Assembly (NCBI GenBank): GCA_019054805.1 | Contig: JAHQIY010000004.1 | Location: forward strand, 8,750,501-8,814,500 | Reading direction: 5' to 3' | Length of the DNA stretch: 64,000 nucleotides | From: Brachionus manjavacas | Lineage: Eukaryota; Rotifera; Eurotatoria; Ploima; Brachionidae | Shown: piece after piece, positions 35,108-44,769 of the stretch | How positions within the stretch are numbered: the stretch's first letter is position 1 | Layout: every line of letters starts with the position of its first letter | Program-made: the position numbers and the translations under genes | Notes under the pieces: model-generated | Told to the model about the DNA's origin: nothing | Seen by the model: only the letters and a program-made list of their open reading frames with translations | The model's database searches: none

Positions 35108-37576
35108 TTATACATTTTGTCCATATGGACAAGCTTCTTTGGAATTAACTTTCTCTTTTTTGTCTTGATTTGGCTTTGGCTTTTTTGTCTTGGTAAATTG
35201 ATGCTTTTCTTCGCCAAGCGCCATCGGCCTATTTTCTTCACTTTTTGCGCAGCCGAACGCCTCGTTGGTGTTCTCACAAGAGCTAAAGCTCTCATTTTTC
35301 CTGATGTGTTCGGCAGCTTCGAGCGACTTTCTGTGCATTCCGAGAAGCCACGGCGCACACGAGCCGTCTATTCCGGACTCAGCCGACTTGACGATTGTGT
35401 CCGGAAGGGGCAAGCTGTGCCGCACCATAGCGCCATAGAGACCGTACTCGGCCATCACTGTCGCTCTTCCCCACGTTTTCTCAGTTTTTCTCCACTTTGC
35501 GCGCCGATTCTGAAACCATACCTGATATTTACGAGAAAAAGAGTAAACAACTGCGTGAATTATTTTAACTAGAAAAGATAACAAATAAAATATTCAAAAA
35601 AAATTTTATTTTCAATTTTTTTCTCAATTTATTTGAAAAGAAAAAATTTTTCTTTTTTCTAAATTTAATATTTTTCAAACATGAGGCTGAAAGGGAGGAC
35701 TAAGCTCCATTCCAAGCCAGCATGGGATTTTTCTCGAACTATTTCAAAACAAATAAATAAGTATTTGGCAAAATTACTTGTATTCGATCTTCGGATAGAT
35801 CTGTCTTAACAGCGAGCATCTCTCTGGCATACACGTCGGGATAATGAGCGTCTTTGAACGCTTTCTCAAGCTCTTCAATTTGCTGACTAGAAAATATAGT
35901 CCTTAAACAACAAAATTAATAAATCGAATGACCCCCTTCCCAAAGGAACTCTCTATTAATTAACCACAAAATTCAGTTCTTAATTTTCTCTTTTCTTTTC
36001 TTTTTTTTGTTTCATATTTTGTCAAATTAATTAAACAAAAAAAGTATTTCTCATTTCGTGATATTGGCAAAATGAAATAAAAATTGATTTTTACCTGTGT
36101 CGTCGTTTTTTTTTGCGTTTTTTGCTCTCTTTGCCACCACCACCACCACCACCACTGGCACTGCCTTCGACTTTGTCCTCACACACATTTTCGTCATCTT
36201 CAACAACAAAAAATAAAAAAAATAGAAAAAAAAAAATTTTCTAATAAAAAATCCCAAATTTTATTTATTTTTTTTTAATTTTTACATTTAAAAAAAAAAT
36301 TTAATTTAAAAAGAGGCGCTTTACCCAAACTGTCGTTGTCGTCATCCGAATTGACACTAAGACTAGTGTTGTGCGCTTTGAGGGTATTGGGCTCGTAATT
36401 GGTAAAGTTGCTCATGAAATTAGTGCGGGTAAAGTAGGCACCGTAGGCAGCAGCGTAGGCAGCGGCCTCGTTGGCGCGGTTCAGCAAATGTTGCTCGTCA
36501 ACACTCTCGGCGCCGGGCGCCGCATGGACCTCTGTGGCCGATTCGAGCGAGCTCAGACTCGAGTTGACCGAGGTCTGGGTGTCGGTGGGCGACACAGTTG
36601 GCAGGTTGAGGAAGAACGGATTGAAGCTGGTGTGGCCCGTGTGGCTAGTCGGCGAATTGAGGCCGAGGATTTCGTGGATAGCGAAGTTGGAGCGTTGGTG
36701 CTGGCCGGGCTGCTGAGCCATGCCGGGCGCCTGGTAGCTCGGATAGTACGGCTGGGTGTTGGCATAGTGGCCCGGGTTGAATTGGTTGAACAGGAGGCGC
36801 TGGTTCGTGGCCGAGGTTGCCGCGGCCGCGTACGTCATGTGCAAGTGCGCCAAACTCATTTCTAAGGAACAAATCTGATTAAAATCCGAAAAATTCTAAA
36901 CAAAACAACAACAAAAATAAAAGAAAAAAAAATTTTTTTTTTCTTATATTAGTTAGTTTTTGTTCTACTGTTAAAAATAATTTTTTGATTAGCTAAATTA
37001 ATAATTATCGATTTTGGATCGAATTTTTCGATTGGATCAAAATTAATTTTGTTTTTTGTTCAATCTTTCCAATTGGATTTTGGCACGAAAAATAAATACC
37101 CTACAGATCGAGCCTATTTTTTTCTCTTTCTCTCTTTCTCTCTCTCTCTCTCTCTGTGCCTAATTTTTTTTAATTAGAGTCGTGAACAATTCTAACGTGT
37201 GATATATACTGAGGGTGAAGGCTTACGTAATCGTAAGTTGACAATCGGATCGCAAATGTCTGCGAGTCCGTTCGAGCTCGATTAATTTCTGGCATATTTT
37301 TTCTTCTATTTGTTGGCAAGTATTTGCTCATCAAATTAGGAGAGAGAGAGAAAGAGAGTAAGAGAGAGAGAGTTGTTTATTAGAAATTTGTTGCAGTAAT
37401 CAGACCCCCGACTACCAGCTCTAATTGAGTTGGCACTTGTAAAAATATTATCTTGTTCGTAAACTAGCAAATATAATAAACATATTTAGCTCGAGCTCAA
37501 TGTTTATTTGTTTATTAGGCTTATTGACAAATATCTGCTTGTCTATTTATTTTTGCTTACCTAGAGATGCGAGCAT
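35108..37576 (-). CDS. Vsx: Visual system homeobox protein (Vsx/Chx10/ceh-10 type)
   Basis: Five minus-strand exons: 37576-37561, 36861-36325, 36197-36095, 35901-35778 and 35521-35108, giving 397 residues. The 16-nt first coding exon (MLASL) has donor ctag/gtaagc and joins in frame; the ATG at 36859 is the alternative start. Order: octapeptide FAIHEILGL (about residue 65), acidic then Gly7 and Lys/Arg-rich linker, paired-like homeodomain ([16 protein letters not shown] to [12 protein letters not shown], Gln at position 50), then a CVC domain ([29 protein letters not shown]). The CVC domain defines the Vsx family of transcription factors of retinal and interneuron development. An intron splits the homeodomain just before VWFQ. 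The basic Lys-rich tail is unrecognised. Confidence 0.95.
35683..35760 (+). repeat. Short (AAAT)n-tailed dispersed repeat, copy 2
   Basis: Gaggctgaaagggaggacta, then gctccattcc, then a tail ending aaataaataag. It lies inside the Vsx intron between the last two exons and matches the copies at 25391 and 43223. Confidence 0.5.
37118..37155 (+). repeat. CT-rich tract, inverted partner at 37342-37372
   Basis: A tract of repeated CT with tctttct interruptions is matched about 190 bp away by an AG tract (37342-37372). The pair is complementary and GAGA-factor-like, inside the first Vsx intron. A role in promoter architecture is inference. Confidence 0.6.
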
Positions 37577-37870
37577 GTTTTTGGGTAGCTGGTGGCGCCA
37601 CGGGGTCTTCTAATTAAAGTTTCCCTAACATTTTGCTCATCTATCACGCCAAAAGCCGGGCTCGCCAAATTAGTAATTAAATAGGCAGGCGCGTGCTCAA
37701 TGCTCCCATTTATCCAGTCTCTAACAAAGCCAATTAAATCAATTAGAGTGTGGTGGCTGCGAGCCAGTGACCGAACCAAATGCGAACCTTTTCAGCGCCG
37801 CCGCCGCCGCCGCTCGCTCAATTGGCTGGAAATTTTGTTGTTGTGTTTTGATTGAAGAAGTGGGCAGGCA
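37577..37870 (-). promoter_or_regulatory. GC-richer upstream region of Vsx with TAATTA-type sites
   Basis: Just upstream of the first Vsx coding exon, GC content rises clearly. Several homeodomain core sites occur: ctaattaaa (about 37609), gtaattaaat (about 37672), caattaaatcaattag (about 37731) and a caatt near 37820. A GCC-repeat tract lies at about 37797-37813. It is likely 5' UTR and proximal promoter. Vsx proteins bind TAATTA-containing sites, so autoregulation is possible but unproven. Confidence 0.45.
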
Positions 37871-37959
37871 TTTTCAATTGGCGATCTGAGCCAAATTGAT
37901 CCAGCTTGTTCAAGTATTGATTAAATAGTTTGCCTAGATAGTTTAAGTCTAAAAAATGT

Positions 37960-38095
37960 ACCGATTTTGTGTTGATATTGGCAATTTTTAAATTTATCTC
38001 TCATTAGAGGTAAATATTTGAATTTTAAATCAAAGCTAAATATTTCACTATCTTTCCAACAGCAACAACAACAACAACAACAATAGTTGATTAAG
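37960..38095 (+). repeat. Degenerate dispersed segment with (CAA)n
   Basis: Tctcattagaggtaaat, a spacer, then atatttcactatctttccaacag followed by CAA repeats. Weaker relatives occur around 39475-39600, 39665-39715 and 40805-40855, so a local repeat family of 50-150 bp seems to populate 38-41 kb. Origin unknown. Confidence 0.4.
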
Positions 38096-38299
38096 AAAAG
38101 ATAAAATGCTTTTGTCATACATTAAGCTTAAATTAAAATCGAGCCCAGCATCGAATGACTAGAAATGGAGAAAACGCAAAGCATGTCTGCCGTAGCGAAG
38201 GCGAACAGAGCTCTAGGACAAATTAGAGGATCTTTAGCTTAGCATGAAAAATAAATAGTCATTTTTTAATTTATTTATTTTTTAAAAACAATTTTGGTT

Positions 38300-38660
38300 A
38301 AGTTGATCCGCTTTCTTTTTTTGATATCGACCACATCTTCCCTTCGCTTTAATAAAGCAAATACCAGGCAACTGTTGACCATTGTGACCACTGCCGGATC
38401 ACCAATGACCGGGACCAGTAATAGACTATTATTTTTCCCAGGCACTAGCTGACACTGTTCAGGTAGCCACTGCACCTACTATTAACATCACTGTCTCCGA
38501 GAAGCACTTTTTTTAGTCTTCTGGGGGCCTTGGCACTCGTCGCCAGATGTAATGTTTACATTAGTATCCTTGATCTCCTCGTTGGACCTGTTCGATCAGC
38601 TATTCGTGCTCCTTGTTAACTTGGACGCTCTTGGTTAAGTTAATCAACGTTAAACAACTT
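38300..38660 (-). other. GC-richer island, possible decayed gene
   Basis: Clearly richer in GC than its flanks. A minus-strand frame at 38275-38475 reads NSLLLVPVIGDPAVVTMVNS, a hydrophobic segment followed by Lys/Arg residues. Further frames upstream are interrupted by stops. It could be a pseudogene or an unrecognised transposon fragment. No family is assigned. Confidence 0.3.
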
Positions 38661-39065
38661 TTAGTTGAAGCCTAATGAAAGAAAAAATTGATCTAAAAAT
38701 GAAAACTTGAATTAAATTGGAAGAAAAAAAATTTAAATTAAAGTCTAGTTCATCGAATGGAGCTGTAATATTTTCAAATTTGAACGTTCTGACAGCATGG
38801 ATTGTTCAATCTCTTTGCCATAAAACTAGTTGTTGGCTCTTTCTTCAATGGTTTGTGCATGGTACGAATCAATATTTGGTTTTGTTTTGCTGGAAAATGC
38901 CTTATAATACGCAAGAGCTTCTTTTGAATTTTTTTCGAGGGAACAAACTTTTCGTTCCCACTGTCAAATATTAAGTAGTGACCGAACAAGGATCGGACCA
39001 GAGATTTATACAACCCATGATTGACTGAACAAGAGTGTGACCACGGAGCATGCTGGTTTAAAAAA

Positions 39066-39137
39066 GCCCGTATAGCCGAATGGTTGGCGTGTTTGTCATG
39101 CAAGCAAAGGATCGAGGGTCCGAAACCCACTAAGGGT
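39066..39137 (+). tRNA. tRNA-shaped sequence (CAT anticodon loop), likely SINE head
   Basis: The 72 nt fit a cloverleaf. Acceptor gcccgta pairs with taagggt (one mismatch, one wobble). D arm gcc/ggc has a loop containing GG. Anticodon stem tgttt/aagca (one wobble) has the 7-nt loop gtcatgc. The T arm gaggg/cccac has one mismatch and loop tccgaaa. A box A-like tagccgaatggttgg is clear; box B is degenerate. Imperfect stems and a GC-richer following body (to about 39350) favour a tRNA-derived SINE over a working tRNA-Met gene. Confidence 0.5.
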
Positions 39138-39350
39138 GAAAAAATCTTCAATATATCTCTGGAATACGGGGAAAATGTTCAAACCTCTTTCATCATAAAA
39201 AAAAGGGTACCAGTTTCGACTGGGTTGTAATTGCGGTGTAGATGATCAACTCGATGCAGTAGCCTCTGTGTCAGATCGGAGCCGTTGCTCAAAAAGGTAC
39301 TAGAAAAGGAGATGAGCGCCTCTTCATTATCCACTAGGATATAAAAAGGG
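39138..39350 (+). mobile_element. Putative SINE body behind the tRNA-like head
   Basis: A GC-richer sequence follows the tRNA-shaped head directly, with gcggtgtagatgatc and gtcagatcggagccgttg blocks, before the DNA returns to A/T-rich. The 3' end is not definable from one copy. Confidence 0.35.
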
Positions 39351-40419
39351 ACATTTTGTTATTATGCTGGTTAAAGACGTTGATTTTATTTCAAGTTTTG
39401 TAGATGTAGTTTGAACGATAATTTCAGTCGATTCAAGCTTGATACCAAGAAGGATATTAGGTAACAAAAATTGAATATTCCACTATCTTTTCAAAAGGAA
39501 CAAAAACAAAAGTTGATCAAATAAAGATAAGAAATTTGTGTCAAATTTAAAGCTTGAATTAGAATCGAACCCAATTTGGTAAATTAGCATCGAGTGACCT
39601 GAGCTCTAGGACAAATTAGAGAATCTTTAACTTAGTCTGAAAAAGAAATGGTCATTTTTTAATTTTTCTCTCATTCGAGGTAAATCAAATTTAGATATTT
39701 CATCATCTTTTAATTTAGTATTCAAAACAAAAAAAACAAAAAGTAAAAAAAGATAAAAAACATTGTACAATGCCTTTTATTTTATTTTTTATTTACAAAT
39801 TTTTAACTTTTTTTTTTTTTTTTTTAAATCCTCATTGAACTGAACAGAAATTATTTTTTAAATAAATAATATTGTTTTGGTATTCATTTGGTATGAATTC
39901 ACAATATTTTACGTAAATTATGGTCAACTAAAAAACGGTATTCATCTTAATATTATAAAATTCGGTGAAAAAAATTCACATAATTTTTCCTAAATTACTG
40001 ACTTGTCATTTTTTAAATTTTTAGAAAAAGTATGAGGATAAATTTTTGATTGAGTTTTTTGACCGAAATTGACATAAATTTTGGTATTAAAAGTAAATAA
40101 TCAATAAAAAACGTAAAATGGATTTTTTATTCAAATATTAATTTTCTACAATTATTGATAAATTAAATTTTCAAAAAAAACGCACTGATATTAAAAGACA
40201 TACAACTGAAATTTAGTAGTCTGGCCAGTCACTATTTCTTTCAATTACAATCTTAACAATATTCATTAAATTTTATCAAAAAAATCAAGATAATTTTTAA
40301 TAAATTTATTTATTTTTCTTGTATTTTTTTATTTATATATCGCTTTCATTTTTTAACCATCAACGTTTTTGAAAATCATTTTTCACTGGAAATAGGTCTA
40401 AGCCATCTAAAATTTCTTT

Positions 40420-40515
40420 TTTTATTTAACAAAACCTTTTGGGTCTTTCCAAACTAGTTCAATCGAATTTTAATCCGGTGATTTAGGTGGAGATTTAATC
40501 CAATAATTAGTTTCG
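40420..40515 (-). pseudogene. Tc1-type transposase fragment
   Basis: The minus strand reads WIKSPPKSPD, stop, NSIELVWKDPKRF, matching the SPDLNPIE-x-LW segment with the third catalytic residue of Tc1 transposases. A stop interrupts it, and only this segment is recognisable. Confidence 0.6.
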
Positions 40516-42249
40516 ATTTATTCATTAATTTTATCAACAAAAAAATTTAAAATATACCCAATTAACACCATTTAGATTTAAATTTTTTTTCTGGAAATTT
40601 TTTTAATATTCTGCAAATATTACTTAATATTTAAAAATTAAAATAAGACTCATATTCAAATTTCATAAGTTTAAAAAAAAAATTTGAATAAAAAATTCAT
40701 TTTTTCCTTTTTTATTGTTTTTTTTTTATCATTTAAAAAAAAAATTATCGATATTTACGTTAACTTCAGTCAACAAAATCAAGAAAAAGTAATTTTAAAT
40801 TTACATCTCATTTGAGGTTAATTAAAGCTAGATATTATCTTTCCAACAGCAACAAGAAATTTATCGTGTCTTTCCATTTTTTAAATTGAATTAGATGATT
40901 TCAAAATGGCCCCATTACATACAATTTATTTCACCAAAAATTTATTAAATAAAGTTTTATAATCTATTTAACAACAAAATATATTTTTTTTTTAGAACAA
41001 AAATATTATAGAAAATATTTTATTTATAGAAAAAATATAATTCTTTCCACATTTCCACTTTTCATCATCGCTTCATCATTTTACTGTCAGTTTGTTCTTA
41101 AATTTAAAAATATGGCACTACTCAATAATTCATTTTAATTTAATTAAGTGACAATTTGTATTTTTGAGTATTAAATTGAATACCCGTTTAAAAATAAATA
41201 ACTTTTGGGTTGTGTTAGAATTTGTTTAGTCTTTAAAGTGGGGGTCTTACTTTGCTTATGAAAAGATAATATTCAAATTGAGTTTATCTAATGTATTTAT
41301 AGAATAAACAACAATTTTTTTTTTTTTTTTTAAATCAAAGTAATTATTGTGTAGATTCAAAAATTTGAAACATACTATGCGATCAAGGTGATTACGACTA
41401 TGCGATCAAGTGAAGACAAAAAATATGATTATGGATATCATGTCCAGAATGTAATTATTTAATATTAATACCTAATTTTTTTTTATCTGATCATCAATAT
41501 TATTCACTTTTAGATCCATCTCTATTCCAAAAAAAAACTATTTTGTTTGATTTTAATTTTTTTTTAATATTTTTTACGTTAAAAATTAAAAAAAAGTTTC
41601 TAAACCAATTTATTGAGAATTTAGTGCAAAGCATATTAAAAATCATGTTTTAAATAAAGTCCAGGGGTTCTCAAAACTCCTTTTAGATCTAAAATGCTGA
41701 ATGTAAATCTTTTGGAAAGGACTTAAAGATGGCAAATAATGTTTTTAAAAAAAATAGTCTTAACTTTAATTTAGAGATTTTTTTTTATTAAAATAGCGGA
41801 ATTTTCATAAAAATTAGTGGTTAGGAAAATTATAGGTCTTTAATAAATTGACTCTTTTAATTAGAAGCTTAAATTATTCATCTATTGACTTCCATTACTT
41901 TGGAATGTTTTTTTCGCCTTATTGAAAATACTGAACATTAGGGTTACTTAATCAGGACTTATTCAACGGGAAGAGTGAGTAGAAAAGTTGATCTAAATTG
42001 GGGAAACCAGTGAAAATGAAGTAAATTTTAATTATTGTACCATTTTGTAAAAGGTAAATAAGGATTCCAAGTTTTAATTAAGAATTTTCAGTATGAGTAA
42101 CAGATTACCATTTTGAATAAATCAACAATTCAAAAAAAAATAGTTAAGATCATCATAAGATTTGAAAATCGTTTGATAGTGATGCCAAAATTAAATAATT
42201 AATAACCAAGTAGATAAAAGATGTAATGAGTTTTGGTTTTTGCATCATA

Positions 42250-42790
42250 CAGACAATTTTTTGGATAATAAAATGGATCTATTTCACTAAAAAATAAAGA
42301 CAATAAGACCAATTTTTCTGTGTTTGGGCTTAACTTCATTCATAAGCGCCTTCACTTATTTTGGATTAAATTTTCCCGGCTTCAACTTAAATTAATGCAT
42401 TATAAATCATAAATTTTCTGAGACAAACAATCCAAAAAGTTTGCGTGATGTTCTTGGATAAAGAATATAAGTCACTGCTTCAAGCATTACTTCCAAGGCA
42501 GCGTTAACTGATTACAGTGCGGTTATTGACCAATTTCTTAAGCTGACTCTTCTTAGCACCTTTCTTTGACCAGTATTTTTTTGTCAGTGATCTCCTGTGT
42601 TGTTTGCAAGTTGCTGATTGTATCGTTGATCGTACTAGGTGCGATTTCTTCTATAAATAGCTGTCCAGTTCGCAGCCTTTAAGTGCTCGGATGAGTGGCT
42701 CTGTTTATGATGAACGTCCCATAGTAGCTCAAAGTGCTTGACAATTTCTGATTTTGTCATATGGGAAAAACTTGAAGTCTCTTTCGAAAA
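42250..42790 (-). pseudogene. Mariner-like transposase relic
   Basis: Minus-strand translation starts MTKSEIVKHFELLWD, like the helix-turn-helix start of mariner-type transposases, and later reads LKKLVNNRTVIS. Frames are broken by stops and shifts. The region is GC-richer than its flanks. No terminal repeats were identified. Confidence 0.5.
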
Positions 42791-43222
42791 GTCTCTCTCT
42801 CAGCCAAAGAAGGTCTCATTATTAATTTAATAACTAATAATTTTATGGCCTTTGAAGAGCTCTATAATCCGATATTTGAAATATCACGTGATCATTTCCA
42901 TTAGGCTGCAAAAACACTTTTACTTTTTTTTTCCATAACTTACGCATCATCAGTTAATGCATCAAGTCCCAATTAACTTATGCATTAAATGCTTTTTTTT
43001 TGGAAAATTGAACAAAAGTATTTTGGAATTCAAACAAAATAAGCAATGTTTTATGCTTTTACAATTTTTTTTTTCAAGCAATTTTTCAAGAATATTTAAT
43101 TTAATTAATTCAAAATTATTCAATTTTTTGTATAACATTTACTTTTTGCTCTAATTTATGTGTTTTTTCAATTTTTAAAAAAATCAAAATTAACTTTTAC
43201 AAATCCCAAAATTAACGCTAAT

Positions 43223-43300
43223 GTGGCTGAAAGGGAGAATTAATATTCATTCCAAACAGCCAGGGGATTTTTCCCAAATTATTTTTTTAAATAAAAAAAA
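43223..43300 (+). repeat. Short (AAAT)n-tailed dispersed repeat, copy 3
   Basis: Tggctgaaagggagaattaa, attcattcc, a GC patch caggggattttt, then an A/T tail, as in the copies at 25391 and 35683. Confidence 0.45.
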
Positions 43301-44339
43301 AAAATTTTGGAAAGGAAACTAAATAAAAAAAAACTTGACTCTTTTAAGTAGAAATTTAAATTATAATTTAATTTATTGTATAAAATTTTAAAATTGTTGA
43401 AATTTAGTAGCCAAAAAGTTATTGATTAAACCCCAATGATTCAATATGACTTCTTTATTACCTAAAATCATCCAAAATTATGAAATTTTTTTTTCTTTAA
43501 TTGTTAAATATTCAATGTTTTTCCACTTAGAAACTTTTCTTATTTTTAACTCTTAAATAGAAGAGATTTGATATTGATAAATTTTATTGTGACTAAATAG
43601 ACTACATGAAAATAGATATGAGTCTTAAATTCCTCCATTAACTGCCAAATTATTTGTATGGTAAATTTTTGTAATATCATTTGGATTTTTTATTCTTTAG
43701 CTGTATAAAATCTATCAAAATCGAGTCAAAGAACGAAAGCTAATGAAATATAATAATAAATTATATTTTAATCAGAAAATATTGGATGATTTTAATGATC
43801 CATATTACTATTTATTAAAAGATTTGCATTTAAAAGCAATATTCTTCATTAAGTCAAAGTAGAACATTGAGAAGTTCGTTTAGTATGCTCAAACAAAAAT
43901 TGAATTGTTCGGACATTTTTTTGGACAAATGTATTTCACTTAAAATATTGATTATTTTTTGTTTTTCACTTAATATTTTAATTGACTAGAGAAGTTAATT
44001 AAGAGAAAAGTAAATCAGCTTTTATTTTTTATCGATTTTTGAGTTTAGCATATTAAAATTTTAAACTAAAAAAATATGCTAATTTTTACCTTTTGAATTT
44101 TTTACTTGTTTAATTTTTAAACATATTAAATAATAATTAAAAAAAAATAATCGAATCATGGACTGAAAGACATAATCAAGTTTCCTTCCTGGATTTATCT
44201 CTAATTATAAACAATTTACCTATACCTAAAATGGAAGTGAAATAAAACTGAATCAAGTCATTCAAATCATTAAGTAGATAATGATACTGATAAATAATTA
44301 AATTGCTGTAGCGGGGTTTTCTTTCTTGTATTCATTAAC

Positions 44340-44462
44340 GTTTTTAATTTTTTTTTGTTCATTATTTAATCTTATTTAACTTTATTTTTAATTTTCTTTA
44401 ATTTATATATTTTTATTTTAAAGGAGCGTTAGCTCGGTACAGATTCACAAATAAATAAATAA
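44340..44462 (+). repeat. Second LINE 3' end, facing the full-length element
   Basis: A T-rich stretch then aaggagcgttagctcggtac and a tail of aaataaataaataa. The same 3' end in opposite orientation closes the LINE at 44533-48887. The two 3' ends face each other across about 70 bp. Confidence 0.65.
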
Positions 44463-44769
44463 CTAAAAATATATTTTTTTAATCAGTTTCTTGTTCGATC
44501 TGCAACTCGATTTGTAATAAAGTATACATTTTATTTTATTTATTTATTTATTTGTTTTCTGTACCGAGCTAGAGCTCCTTCAGAATAAGTTAAAAATTAA
44601 AAAAATAAAATAAAAATGAAATAAAATAAAAATTAAATTAAAGTTAATCAAATAAGATAAAAAAAAAAAAAAAAAAAGAATTAAAAAAAAGTAAATAAGC
44701 TAAATAAATGAAAATTAAGAATATATAAAATTGGAAAAGATTGTTACATGTGGCTCATGTTTAAATAGT

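Noticed and set aside
35117-35572. Plus-strand ORF of 151 codons
   Set aside because: Antisense of the Vsx exon encoding the end of the homeodomain and the CVC domain.
36084-36278. Poly-His ORF on the plus strand
   Set aside because: It is the complement of the Gly-rich linker of the Vsx exon at 36095-36197.
36371-36865. Plus-strand ORF of 164 codons
   Set aside because: It is the antisense shadow of the Vsx exon with the octapeptide; the minus strand carries the conserved domains and splice sites.
37561-37779. Minus-strand ORF of 72 codons upstream of Vsx
   Set aside because: Its frame ends in a stop at the splice donor; the in-frame use of this exon is only the last 16 nt (MLASL). The rest is better read as 5' UTR or promoter.
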